Assembly (NCBI GenBank): GCA_963682025.1
Contig: OY821517.1
Location: 294,980,344 to 295,044,343, forward strand
From: Cordilura impudica
Taxonomy: Eukaryota; Arthropoda; Insecta; Diptera; Scathophagidae
Direction of reading: 5' to 3'
DNA length: 64,000 nt
Part shown: piece by piece, positions 43,946 through 56,400 of the stretch
Layout: each line of letters opens with the position of its first letter
Position numbering within the stretch: position 1 is the stretch's first letter
The notes under the pieces: model-generated
The model's input: only the letters and a program-made list of their open reading frames with translations
Told to the model about the DNA's origin: nothing
Database searches by the model: none
Made by a program: the position numbers and the translations under genes

Positions 43946-45189
43946 TTAATTTTAAATTTGTGCATTGAGAGTTAATCCTCCTTTGATACTTAATCCTCCT
44001 TAATGTCACATTCACCTATGGCCCACCACAAGAAAAATTTCCTAGGATCTTCACCTTATAAATATATTGAGATTTTTCGGATACTTATTGCCTACCATTC
44101 ATTGCTTTCACGATAAAGTAAGACTCTTCATTTATAACATATTTAAACTAAGGGGAAGCAGAGTAGTAATTTTGGAAAAGTTGATGAAACTTGCATTATT
44201 TTTCAATGCGCATGGATTCGAATAATCTTCCCGTTTTACGGTTTAAATTCAGTACGAACTTTCGAAATGTAACAGGCATTTCTCGCCTGAATCTGGGTTT
44301 CTTTCAAATCTTTATATATTTTACCTTCAACTTAATTCGCTTATACTCAAATCAAAGATTTTTAAATCCCACGTCCCACGTTTAGTTTTAGGCGGACCCT
44401 TTTCCACAAAATTTACAAATTAGTTTACGACGCTCTAATTTGTTGAGTGACATTTTGAATACAAATTTGTTTTCGAATCGACAACTAGTAGATACTACAG
44501 TTATATTTTTTGGAAACAAACAATAACCAATACGAAATTTAGACCCAACTGGGAAACGAGAGCATTTTAATTTAAATGGAAATGTTGTCATAGTTATGTT
44601 TTTTTTTCCAGATGATAAAAAGTATATTTTCCACAAGATTTAAAAATCTGTTGCTGTCAACCCCAGCCGAGGTGGGGTCTAAAATATAACAGTGTTGGAC
44701 TGGAATTAAAAAATAAATTTTAAAAAATACAAATTTGGATAAATCATTATCTTTGTTTAGGCATTGTATTCAAAACAAACTATTTAAATATGAAATATTA
44801 ATCCAATAAGATTTTATTAGCCGTTTTAATAAGTGTTATAATATATCGATATATATTGTATATAATTATAAAGAATAGTGCACTATACCACTATTATTTC
44901 CCTCTTTTACAAATATCTCCATTGATCATAGATTTTTTAGCAATTTTTTATTACACTTTTAACTAATAATTAAATCTGATTTCAACTGTAAAAGCAAGAA
45001 TCTTCATGGGAAGTTACCAAATGCGTAGAACCTTGTGGTAGGGAAGACAACACGAAAGGACCAGTATTTTTTCTTATTTAGGTGCAAATAAAGGAGGTAG
45101 AAATCACTCGTATTTTATTTTTTTGTAGATTTTTCATATTTGCTCCATAGTATTAAATAAGCAGGGTTTTGAAGGCCTATTTAATGGTA
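43946..45189. other. AT-rich interval
   Basis: No gene recognised. The minus-strand ORF at 44388-44636 has a basic, Cys-ending tail (RRKLICKFCGKG) but no larger context. Confidence 0.35.
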
Positions 45190-45562
45190 CTAGCAAATTC
45201 CAGCCCTCTAAATTCGAGTGCAAATTCTAGGAAATTTTATTTTTTCATTAAATAAAGACCATAAAGGTATGCTAATCAATTATAGCCAATTCACAAATCA
45301 ACTCAAAAAACAAACTCATTTTTATTACAAACACATTAACAAATTTAATAAACACACACATTGCATTGTATAATTTTATGTATGTGTTAGTAGCAATTTA
45401 TTTATTTACTCAAAATAAAGAAAAAAATTTAAAAATCTGTAAATCTGCAAATCGGCCAAAATGAAATACCTTTCATATAATATACGTTGGATCAAAATCC
45501 GGATAAAATGGTAGAAGAAAACATCGGTCACAAGACATCGCGTAGCCTATTAATATTATAGA
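45190..45562 (-). mobile_element. Non-autonomous Helitron, copy 3
   Basis: 373 bp, minus strand, A|TCTATAATATTAATAGGC at 45562 to CTAG|T at 45190. The hairpin region CTCGAATTTAGAG has short arms. Internal words match 43401 and 58977 throughout (AAACACACACATTGCAT; TAAATCTGCAAATCGGCC). Confidence 0.85.
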
Positions 45563-45774
45563 TAAGAGACATGCACAAACATTTCCATATCATACTTAAA
45601 GAAAAAGTATAATGTTTATACATCATTTTAATAAGAAAAAAATAATAAAAGGTTTCTGTAAACTAAAGTTAATAAAACTTATGAAAGTAATAAACATATG
45701 GAATATGAAATATGATTATATAAAATTATATATAACAATTTGAATATTTTAAGGAATTTTTTTTTAAAAACTAG

Positions 45775-46653
45775 TAAGAGTGTTAAAATCGACTATGCCG
45801 AATCTGTGATAACCTCTAGCTATATCTTAAACTCAATATTACTACCAATATTGGGTGCGCTTAACATTTTAATAGAGTAACTTATGGTATGACCTGCGGT
45901 TGAAAATATCTTTTTTTCGAATTTTTTTCATAAATGTCTTCTTAAAACCTTCAAAAATAATGCCCTAAAACGACTGTTTAAAATTCGAATTATTTTTGGA
46001 GTTACAGAGATATATGTACATATATGTGTATATACCAATAATAAAATATTTGTATATTTTTTTCCAAAAGCGGGTCTTGCTCAAAAATGTTACGATAGAT
46101 TTTTTGCATGGAAACGTTTTAATGTTTTTCTAAGTCTTAGCTTTAACTTGATATACCGTGCTTAATGCTACGGAGCTTAGTTTTCCAAAAGTGGGTCTTG
46201 TTAGAAAATATTACGATAAATTAGAAAATATAGAAAAATTCTTGTAATAAAATTTTAAATTCGTATTTCTCGAGAACCCGAAGTCGGTTCAAGATGTGGT
46301 GGGCCTCGTTTTGTAGGAAATCACTTCAGGCAGTAACTTTTTTTCACTTACTGCAGAACTTTTTTTTCAAATTGCGTTATTTGTAAATTTTTGATACTTC
46401 GGAAATATCCTATATCAGGACCTGCCTGACGCGATTACCAAAAAATGCCGCCCGCCAAATTTCGATACGACATCTGGTTCTCAAGAAAAACGACATCCCG
46501 TTTGCCTTCTCATCGCAAGTACGGGAAAAGTTCGAAAATTACGAGTATTTTCACCTAAAAAATCTAAAGTTGATAAAATGAAAACCGACTTTCAAAAAGT
46601 GGGCTTGAACCGCTTTTGTGGACTTGAACCGCACGTCATACCTCAAGTTCTAA
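45775..46653. repeat. Dispersed noncoding repeat sequence
   Basis: Begins AGAGTGTTAAAATCGACTAT and GCCGAATCTGTGATAACCTC, like 12570. The words AAAGCGGGTCTTG and AAAGTGGGTCTTG at about 46067 and 46187 show a diverged internal duplication. No coding. Confidence 0.45.
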
Positions 46654-47960
46654 TAAAGGGTTTTTCAATAAGAGCGCTACAAAAGTTTTTTTAAATAAAA
46701 CAAAAACGGTTTTGGATATCAATTATATTCTTTATTCCTGTGAAAGCACGTTCGATGCCATTACGTATCGAAATCGATCTCTTTTGCATTGCCACCACGG
46801 GCACGCTTGCAAAAGTCCAGACGCTGAACTCAATTTTCGACGGTTTTCAAGCATAAATCGGCCGATACTGCTGCAATTTCACGTTCGATATTCGTACGAA
46901 GTTCATCAATCGTCGCTGGCTTGTTGGCATAGACCATAGACTTGACGTAGCCCCACAGGAAATAGTCCAACGGCGTCAAATCGCACGACCGAGGCGGCCA
47001 ATCGACTGGACCATTTCGTGAGATAACACGTTATCCAAACTTGGTTTCCAATAAATTGATGGTGACATTCGCTGTGTGGCTTGTGGCGCCGTCCTGTTGG
47101 AACCACATGTCCTCCAAGTCCATATCATCCAATTGGGGTCAAAAATATTCGGTTATCATTGAACGGTAGCGATTCCCATTCACAGTAACGTGCCGGTCTT
47201 GATCATCACGGAAGAAGTACGGCCCAATGACGCCGACGGCCCTTAAACCGCACCAAACCGTAATTTTTTCGGGATGCAACGATGACTCATGGAGTACGTG
47301 TGGATTGCTGTCTGACCAATAACGCATATTTTGTTTATTGACGAAGCCATTCAGCCAGAAATGAGCCTCATCGCTGAAGATGATTTTTCGATGAAAATCC
47401 GAATCATTTTCAAGTTGTTGCTCAGCTCAATTCACGAACATACGACGCTACTGGTGGTCAAGCGGCTTCAGTTCTTGCATCAGTTTGATCTTGTAAGGAT
47501 GTAGGCCAAGATCTTTTCGCAAAATTCGCCACAACGACGTCACAGAGATGCCCAACGCTTGAGAACGACGTGTGAGAGACACATTTGGGCTTTCTTCAAC
47601 TTAAGCCTCAGCGGCAGCAATATTCTCGACACTATGGGCACTTCTTTGTCTCACTGGCACGGGAACATTTTATACTGTGCCTGTGGATTCAAATTTTTCC
47701 ACTAGACGCTCAATTGTTGATCTGCTAGGACGATTATGACGACCATAAATTAGACGTAGCGCTCTTAACGTTGAGGCCACTGACTCCGAATTTCGATAGT
47801 AAATTTTAATAATTTCGACTCGTTGTTGGCTCGTATATCTTTCCATCATGAAATGGCAAACCTTACTGAAGAGAAATGTCAAAAGAGCGACAAGAAATAT
47901 GGCGTCGTTTGCTGTCCCTGTCTTTCTACTTTTGTAGCGTCCATGTTGAAAAACTCTCCA
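46654..47960 (-). mobile_element. mariner-related element, copy 2
   Basis: The left end is TA-AAGGGTTTTTCAATAAGAGC then GCTACAAAAGT. The right end read inwards is GAGAGTTTTTCAACATGGAC then GCTACAAAAGT; its terminal bases and TA are mutated (ACTCTCCA instead of ACCCTTTA). Same length class and orientation as 28546-29840. Confidence 0.88.
46761..47846 (-). pseudogene. mariner-related transposase, copy 2
   Basis: Starts MERYTSQQRVEIIKIYYRNS at 47846. The first Asp is in SDEAHFWLNGF. Here the Trp of KITVWCGLRAVGVIGPYFF is intact, unlike copy 1, and the second Asp block WFQQDGATSHT is complete. The third Asp is in RSCD, and the stop TAA lies at 46761-46763 after KEIDFDT. Lesions differ from copy 1: stops in the region after SPNVSL and in WAE, a shift near 47130-47140 (an extra G in AATTGGGGTC), and a stop in TKFG-x-RVIS. 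The two copies therefore died separately after insertion. DNA cleavage at TA sites would be the ancestral role. Confidence 0.85.
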
Positions 47961-48294
47961 TCATTAAAATTTATAGTTAATAGATTTTTTCTTTTTTATT
48001 GTTTGTTTATATAAAGATAAGATATATAAGATAATTTCTTTTCATAGAAAGATTGAACTTTTATCTGAAAAGCTGCATTATGTTTCTCTTTTTAGAGTAG
48101 GCTTTCCTACGGGAAAAGAACTTGGTTAAACCTTACTACAATTAAAAACAGATATTCGTCTATGATAATATTAAGTTGGGTGAGCCACTAAAAACTTCAG
48201 AAAAGACTTGACTTGGACCCCTTCACCCATGGAGTATGACCAAATATACAAATAAGCAAATGCTACAAACATAACGCCCACAATAACAAGAACA

Positions 48295-48465
48295 ATTACC
48301 ACAACAACATTTTCACTAAATATGAGCAACCCAGCCGACCGATTGAGGGCGAGATCGTGATTTCCCTAGGCGGACAGACGGACATCACAATATTCACTCC
48401 CCTCGTTATAATGATCAGATTTTTGTTCTTCAAATTATTACATTCGGAATGACAAACTGTTTGTC
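48295..48465 (+). repeat. Dispersed repeat end with GGCGGACAGACGGACATC
   Basis: AGCCGACCGATTGAGGGCGA, TCGTGATTTCCC, GGCGGACAGACGGACATCAC and CATTCGGAATGACAAACT match the end of the repeat at 16920-17145. Confidence 0.5.
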
Positions 48466-48519
48466 GCAAATTTTTCTTTAACATGTTTAAATAATCAAAT
48501 TTATTCATCGTACCTTAAA

Positions 48520-49250
48520 AATGTAACTTTCTAATACAATTAGTTCCCATTGCACCCCAAACTATAATGCTGCCGCCGCCATTTTTAAAAGTTTTATTAA
48601 CTTTTTTTTTGGGTCCAATGCTGTACGTTACTTTTTCAACACAAAACGTCGTTCATCGTATCCACATATATTGAATTTTGACTCATTTGTAAATATCACA
48701 GAATTCCAAAATACTAGTGGCTTCGAGACATACTATTTTTCCAGCTGCTTCTTTATATATTTTTTTGACAACATAGGCTTGTTTCGGGGTTTATACCGTC
48801 TTATGCTTTCCGAATGTAAAAAATTTCTTACAATTTGTGGGTATATCTGAACAATTCAATGTTCGCTCAAGTTGCGGTATTTCCATTGCCGATATTTTGG
48901 CTCTCCATTTCCACTTGGTCTACTTAAAACCCCATTTTTCTGGTACATATCAATAATTTATTTGACGTTAAAGTGCGGCTTTTTTACAATTTCATAAATT
49001 TTCCTCAAAATCTTTTTCTTTTCCCAAATATTTCTAATTAATTTTCACATTTCCAATGAAGTTTGCTTTGAATCCATATTTTAAATTTTTTCAAGTAAAC
49101 TGACATGTCCGCATTAGAAATATAAAGAGCAATATGCGAGTGGCAACTGAAAACAAAACTGGGTTTGATAATGGCACCTTTCCATAAAGCGTAATATGAA
49201 AATGTAAAAGATTTTTTTGGCATTTTTGTTTTTTTTATTTTTATTAATTT
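48520..49250 (-). pseudogene. Tc1-like transposase, decayed
   Basis: The minus strand shows KMGF then VDQVEMESQNIGNGNTATGA in the DNA-binding half, VIFTNESKFNICGYDERRFV (the Tc1 first-acid block, here with Asn in the usual Asp position), RTALDPKKKLIKLLKMAAA and VWGAMGTNCI. This matches F(S/T)DESKFN-x-x-GSDG and the HGGG-x-x-VWG block of Tc1 proteins, with HGGG degraded. The second and third acidic blocks are absent. Several stops. The TIRs are not seen. Confidence 0.7.
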
Positions 49251-50264
49251 TTGTTAAGAAGATGATATTTTCGCAATACAGAATTTAACATTTTACTTCA
49301 TATCTGTAGTGTACATAATTTCGAAGATAATGCAACATAAACATAAGTATATTGTACAAGATTTTTATTGGTTCACTGTAAATATAAATTAAATCCGATG
49401 AACAATTCCAAACTATGAGTTTAACAAAACTTGTCTTTTTTTAACCAGCACAATTGATTATTGGTATCATATATCGTTGGAGAGCTAATTTAAACAGCAC
49501 ATTATGATTGGAAACATTATTTTTATTAAGAAAAAACATTTTACAGGAAGAAAAAAAAACTTTTTTGTATATTTTTGTATTGAAGGATGTCTTAAATTTG
49601 CTGAATTTCACAATACAAGAGCATCTAAAATTTTAATGTTTTAAGGAATATCATAAAAGATAGGCATGTTTGGGCATATTCATATACCACTAAGTAGGAC
49701 TTGAAATTTGGTTTATTTGACATTAAATTTGAAATATATGAAAAATCGGAAAAGCAAAAAACAAACTGGTGATTTTTTACCTTCGTTATTTGCACTTAAA
49801 TACGAAATTGGGACGATAATAAAGAATTTGGGTTTATTAGTTTTGTGTTTTCTACCCCTCTTAAATTAACTTTCCGAATAGAGAGACTAACACCACATGT
49901 TTGTTATACCGATAATTGGCCACACTTCTATCTGTTCTTTGAGAAATAATGCCATTTTCCAAATAAACAGCTGAATTTTGTTATTATATTTTCTGTTTGA
50001 TTTATTTTCGATTGTGTTTATTTGTTTATACTAATGAAATTTAAATAAAGAATTTATTATCAAATGGCAATGAATCCAGCCAAAAAAGAACTTGTTTTAC
50101 AAATTTATTTATTTGAAATGCTTTTTATGTTTTAACTTTATTTAAATTAAATATGTAAATTTGTCAAACCTGTTCCTTGAGCCCATAACTAAAATTCTAA
50201 TTTTACAATAAACAATCGCAGCCAGCAATTTTTTAAAGCAATCTGTGTTTTGATTCACTCACTA
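49251..50264. other. AT-rich interval
   Basis: No gene or known repeat recognised. Confidence 0.4.
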
Positions 50265-52143
50265 CACTGTGGAACAAATTCTGGTTAGCAAAAGTTAGAT
50301 CGATTCTGAGAGTGAGTGGTGAAAATAGAGGCTAAACTAGAAGACCCGTATCGCGGCGTTTGTTTATGTTAGTTCCAATTTTTTTTTTAATCGACCTTCG
50401 AACTTTGCAGTCAAATGCCGATTTTCAGCATATTGTTTATATGGTTTTTTGGCTATAACTCGTCGACTAATTGATAGTTTTTCAATCTGTAAAAGCCAAA
50501 TTTTTAAAAAAAATTGATTTAGAAAATTTTTGTGGTGCTTATGAAGCAAAATGTTGGCAAAATTATTTTTTTTTTCATGCTTTTTGAAAATATTTTCCAC
50601 AAAACTAAATTTTTTTGCTTTCTGTTTGATCTATAATATGCTTCTCAGTTTCTTCAATAAATTTCATTTGAAAAGAAAATGGTCTTAGTCGATAATTTGC
50701 GTTAAAAATCCCAAAACCATTAAATAAATAGTGATTTAGGTAGTAGTAATTAAAAAGGGAAGTTTCAAGAATTAGGAATTAGTAAACCAACTTTTTTGTT
50801 TTCAACCACCGCACAGATAGCGATTTTTTTATTTCGTACAAGCGAACTTATTTCAAAAATGAAGATTCAGTTAAGACTCGAAACTCAGCCGAAGCTGATG
50901 TCTTTTAATTTTCGCTCGGTCGTGATAAAATTCGCTATTAATTTTTTTGGGGCTTATTTCATTTTGTGAGTGATTTAAGTTAAGTGCATCGGTTTCATAA
51001 AAATAACAAAAAAAAAACATTGTATAATATATATTGTATTAAAAATGTCGGAACCAAAATGGACCATTTTTGTAATGTTTGTGGACGTTTCATAGCAAGA
51101 GATGAAAAATGTGGCAATGCGAGTGATTTTTTTTTGGAAGCCTATAAACAATATTTCTCGCAAGAGTTTATCACTGACGTAAACTATGCCCCTAAAAAGT
51201 TTGCTTTAATTGCTATTCAACTCTTATGCAATGGAAAAGTGAAAAGAAGAAGGCTATGTCTTTTGGTATACCAATGATGTGGTTAGACAACAGCCCGCAT
51301 CAAGAAGAAAATTGCCATGGATGTATCAACTACCATAAAACTTTGAATAGAAAGAAAGCAAAGAATAAGAGTTAGAAAAGCTATTCAATGTGAATGATGC
51401 AAAAAATTTCGCTTATTGCAACGATTTTGAAAAGTTAATGAGGACGATAGGGTTTATTCATCGATAGTTCACTAATCAGCTTAAAAGTTGTGCTTTTGCA
51501 CACGACAAATAGAATGCCTTCTGTTCCGATTGCGTATAGCACTGACACTAGTGAAAATTTCGATAATTTGAAGCACATTCTGGAAGTTGTCAAAATAACG
51601 AACACCAGTGGCGCATTTGCTGCGACCTCAAAATAGCTTAATTGATTACAAGCTTAACAGTAAATTAATATTAAAATTAAATTAATACTAAGCTGGAAAA
51701 CGCAACTTTTGTATTATGATTGTTTTCTTTTCAAATGAAATTTATTGAAGAAACTGAGAAGCATATTATAGATCAAACAGCAAGCAAAAAAGACTTAGTT
51801 TTGTGGAAAATATTTTCAAAAAGCATGAAAAAAAAATAACTTTTCCAACATTTTGCTTCATAAGCACCACAAAAATTTTCTAAATCTTTTAATTGTTGCA
51901 CAGGTCTCTAGCAATAATTTGGCTTTTACAGATTGAAAAAATATCAATTAGTCGACGAGTTATAGCCAAAAAACAATATGTTGAAAATCGGCATTTGACT
52001 GCAAAGTTCGAAGGTCGATTAAAAAAAAATTCGAACTAACATAAACAAACGCCGCGATACGGGTCTTCTAATTTAGCCTCTATTTTCACCCCTCACTCTC
52101 AGAATTGACCTAACTTGTGCTAACTTGAATTTGTTCCCCAGTG
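50265..52143 (+). mobile_element. DNA transposon with about 430-bp inverted ends beginning CACTG
   Basis: The left end CACTGTGGAACAAATTC and the right end, read inwards CACTGGGGAACAAATTC, start long inverted repeats. Matching words include GTTTGTTTATGTTAGTTC, TTTGCAGTCAAATGCCGATT, TATAACTCGTCGACTAATTG and TTTTGTGGTGCTTATGAAGC, down to about 50690 and 51730. The flanking triplets are CTA and TTA. CACTG starts with 3-bp duplications point to the CMC (CACTA/Mirage/Chapaev) group, an inference from ends only. It encloses a truncated transposase-like gene. Confidence 0.7.
51059..51640 (+). pseudogene. Truncated transposase-like gene of the long-TIR element
   Basis: Starts MDHFCNVCGRFIARDEKCGN and continues FSQEFITDVNYAPKKF. 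After a frameshift (about 51200): CFNCYSTLMQWKSEKKKAMS, GIPMMWLDNSPHQEENCHGC and INYHKTLNRKKAKNKS. These are two Cys clusters (CxxC and CxxC...HxxxxCxxC) and a basic tail. Further on, in changing frames: FAYCNDFEKLMRTIGF, a first Asp block FIDSSLISLKVVLLHTTNRM, PSVPIAYSTDTSENF, LKHILEVVK and a second Asp block CCDLKIA. This is the first half of an arthropod family whose full members have a later DEQGERFHQD block; that half is replaced here by the right inverted repeat. Probably a zinc-finger DDE transposase. Several stops and shifts. Confidence 0.6.
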
Positions 52144-53470
52144 TTATTGAAGTAATTTGCGATATATCGCTTTCTGAACAAATCCCAAAAAGTTGATCAA
52201 TTAGGTATATAACATATATATTTCACTCTATAATATGTGGGAAAACAACTCTGAGTTTAAGAGGTCATAATTGGCTAGTTGATTGATTTCAGATAAACTA
52301 AAATTCTTATAATGATTTAGCAGCATTTTTTTTTTAATAATTGAAAAATAACCAGACCCATGAATTGAACGAAACGAAATTTTGGGAGAAATTATAGATC
52401 TTTTAAAAGATTGACAATCTCTGAAAAGAGTGAAAAACGAGCGGATGGTCGTATCTTTTATACCCTTCACGATATTGTCGAAAAAAAAAATCAGCTCTCA
52501 GGAAAACAATGAAAAAAATTGAGCGAAAAAATCTTCGTATTTTATTAAACTTTATATTATCAATGGACGATTTTAATAAAAAAAAATTATTTAGCTTATT
52601 TCAATACCAAAATTTGGATAACAGAAAATATTTTCGGAGCGTATATATTTTTGAATCATTAATATATGTTCGTTTTGCTGGCTGGGATATCTACGTCACA
52701 TATATTTTTTTTAACACAAATGATTAAATTAAATCAAGCAGCAAAAACGTGTATATCGGAAAAATTATATACTTACAAGAGTTCTATTATAAAACCACTT
52801 TACGCGGAATGATTTTGTTAAAGATTTACTTGAACAAATTTTAGTGTATGTTCAATTTGTTTCACCAAGTTCCCATGAGCCTTAATAAATAATTCATAAA
52901 AATACACAGAAGTATTATTTTGTGACGTTATGAAACTATTACATTTTTCTATCAATTGGAATCTCTTCTAGTCGTATACTGATGATGAGGACGATAATGT
53001 TCTAATGTTGTTTTTGTAGCCACTAATCTAGTTTAATGTTTTTTTTTTTTTTAATTTTCTGCCTTAAACAAGAACAAGTATCGCTTGAGTTGTATCGTGG
53101 CCGAATAGGTCAAATCAATATTAAAAACAAGGTTAGTTTTAAGAATTATATCTGCAATCACAACGGGTAAGATGAAAGATAGTTGCCAATGCAATATTGT
53201 CCTTTAATACATTAAAGCAATTTTTCGTTATAAAATTTATTAAATTTTAAGACAATTGTAATGAAAATCTGTTTAAAATCCTGTTGTAAAGCTTTTATAC
53301 ATAAATATTTTACGATTATGTATTTGTAACAAAATTTTGTAAAAGTACCGCTTTAGAAATTGTGGAACTGCTACTTTTTCTTATTGACAATATGAAACTT
53401 TAAGACTTATATTATAGCGTTAAGACTTATACCTTAAATCTTATACAAGTTATGTTTAATATGTTTCCGA
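52144..53470. other. AT-rich interval
   Basis: No gene recognised. TTTTATACCCTTCACGATAT near 52455 is a common dipteran repeat word. Confidence 0.4.
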
Positions 53471-53478
53471 TTGTACAG
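53471..53478. repeat. 8-bp target duplication TTGTACAG, left
   Basis: Identical to 56600-56607. It fits the hAT target pattern nTnnnnAn. Because TGTACA is palindromic, shorter readings (TA or GTAC) cannot be excluded. Confidence 0.75.
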
Positions 53479-56400
53479 TAGGCTGTCCCGTCCTTGAATG
53501 AGAAAAATGGTTTTTCGAGCCACACTTTCGCAAGAGGTATCAAAATTTGCGTAATTTTACACAGACCACGGTAGAAGTAATAAAAATCCAATTACATGCC
53601 ATCTTGAGGGCTCTACTTTTGAAAACGTTTTTACAAACCTAAACCGTATGCTTAAAATAATAAATAAAAAAAACGAGATACAAATTTATTTTATTAATAC
53701 ATTTTATACTTGCAATTAATGTACAATAAAATAAAACTTATAATAAATGACTAAAACTTAAAATGTAAACATATTTTTTTGACAAAAATTTGGCATTTCT
53801 GCTCGTGATTTCAACCTGGTTCTAATAAGGCCATCTCTAGAAGCAGCGTTAGTTACACTTTGAGAGGCATCTGTTACCAGTTTAACACATCTTTCCACAG
53901 CTTGTGTGTGACAAGGAAAGTCAACAATTTCCAAGCTGTTATCTTTTGCCATGATTTGAAGGTCATCATTAGAAATATACCGAAGAACCGGCGGTGCTGT
54001 AACCCCACACTCGTGCCATATAATAATTTCGGTGTAATCTCCAGCAGAGAAGCTAATTTTTGGTGGTTTAAATATTCTGTGTTTAGTGGTACTTTCAGCT
54101 TCTCTAGCTTTAATTATTCTTTGCAATGCCAGCTCCCGAATGTGGTCTCTATCATCAAACAGCATACTGACAAGTTGATTTTCCGGGTGAGCAAAAAAAG
54201 CATTTCTTTCGATAACAGAATCCACAACTGATCGCATATTTTCGGGTAAAAAACGAGAGTACAAAATCAGATGAAAAATATGTTTGGCTCCTTCTTTAAA
54301 AGACGTTTTTTGTTTGATTAGGAACCAAATCGGAGCGTATACTTTAACAACGTAATTGACAAGTAGTTGCAATTTTTCTGATGGATTAAGGGTACTTACG
54401 TAAACTCTGAGCAGACGATTAGCAAAGGTAAGCCATCTCGAGTGCGCAATTTTTCCAGGTTTTCGGTTTGCCAGCTCAGGACTACAATAACCAGTTTGAA
54501 CAGCTTTACATATCTCATAAAGATATTTTTGATCCGTACTTAGTTGATCGACCACATTTTTCGGCAAGTCAGGAAAATTACCAGCCACCGCACAAAAAGA
54601 CACCGTTGTTTCATTTTCACAAGTAACTAATTGTTTTCCAATAAGTCCGGAATATTCTCTAGGTCCCGAAGTGCAACCATCTAAAGTCAAGAATAAATGA
54701 CGAAGGGGTAACTCATTGGCATGGAGCATACAAACACACCATTGTAGCGGTCTCTTCAAATACTCCTCCAAATATTGAATAACGCCACCCTTCCAACCGG
54801 TATTAGTTGCAGTTCCGTCACATCCAATGCAAATCACGTCATCTAAATTCCAACCTTTATCTTCTAATAAAGTTGTGATCGAAGTTAGAATGCCCTTTGC
54901 AGTGCCACGACTTGGCGTTGTGTGACCCAAATAAATTGATCCAGGTTCTGCTAAAATTGAGATGTGTTCTTCTAAAATTTCTTTGCGATGGTAACGATCC
55001 CCTATTTTCTCACTTATCAGAGTCTTGTCTTTTCGTCCATCAAAGTAAATGCTTTTAATAACAATATTTCCAATGTCTTTTGAATTTTCTTTCCGGACTT
55101 TAGATACAGCTCTGTGTATTTTGTTTTTATCGATTACCAGAGTTAAATTTTCGGTAGAAATTAAGCCGAAGTCAGTCAAAACCGCAGAAGCAACAGCAGC
55201 AGCAGAGCGAGTCGATAAACCGTATCTATCACAGACCTTAGCAACTGTTGGCAACGGTAATGTATTCCGATTCGTCGTTGAAGTCGAAGGTGTATCTGGC
55301 GAAAGTATGTTAGTGGGAGATGCCTCCGTTATCGGATACGTTTCTAGGGAAGATTCACACAGTGAAACACAATTTTCTGGGATAGAATCGGTTTCTTGAG
55401 TAGAACGCTGCTTTTTTGCTGCCCTTATGGAATGTTCAGTTTGTCTCTGCTTTCGTTTTATTAATCGAGCTGTTTCTATTTTATCAACTCCACATATAAC
55501 CATTTTTCTGTAATTTCTTTGATCCAACAAAAAACTTCTTTCATTGATTGGAACTTTCTTAGGTTTTAAACAAGAACAAAATTCAAATGAAGTGCATTTG
55601 CAAGCAGCAACGTCGAAAAGCTTCTCAGATGACTCCAAAAAACACTTTAGTTTGTTTTCGAAACCATTTTTTCGTTTGCTTTTGGGGTATCTTTTCAAAT
55701 GGAGGTACTTTTCGAAATAGGATTTGAGTAACTGAATAACTCGTTCCTTTGTTACGATTGGAATCGAAGCTTTGGTCCAAATATTGTCAATCTCTTCAAA
55801 AACAATCGCATATATATCTGAATTTGATGGATCTTTTCCATTATACTTTAATTTCATGTTATACTTGATAAATAAAATATATTTAAGAACGTCTCTTATA
55901 GTTGGTAGCTGCCGATCATCAAGTTCCTTATATGGTCCCAATATAACACAAGTTGTCTCACTACGCCTCGAACTCATTTTTTTTAATCACAAACACCGCT
56001 CTTAATACTATAACTCAACTGACTAATGTATTATAAATTAGTTTAGTTTTTTTAGTTTTCTTTTTTGGGGAAACCCCAATTTACGTATTTTGGTATTAAT
56101 AAATATAACAAGTGATTTTGAAGTGTTGCCAGATTTTTTATTTTTTTCATGTTCAAGGGTTTCTATATTTTAGGGAGTAAGCTGTAACTATAAAAGGAAC
56201 TTAAAAACTGGTTCGTAATAAACAAGAGTTCGCTATAACTGTAATAATTGGTATATAATTTGAAAGTGAATGTTTTGGGTCCGGAAAAAATTTTTTTCCC
56301 GGATTTTTTTTTTTTATAAAAAATTCTTTATAACCGGTGTACGTTATAAACGAACTCCACTGTGTCTAGCAAATTCGTAGTCGCCGTTAAAGTGTTGTTG

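Noticed and set aside
53860..54231. 123-codon plus-strand ORF
   Set aside because: Antisense to the 739-aa hAT-like gene.
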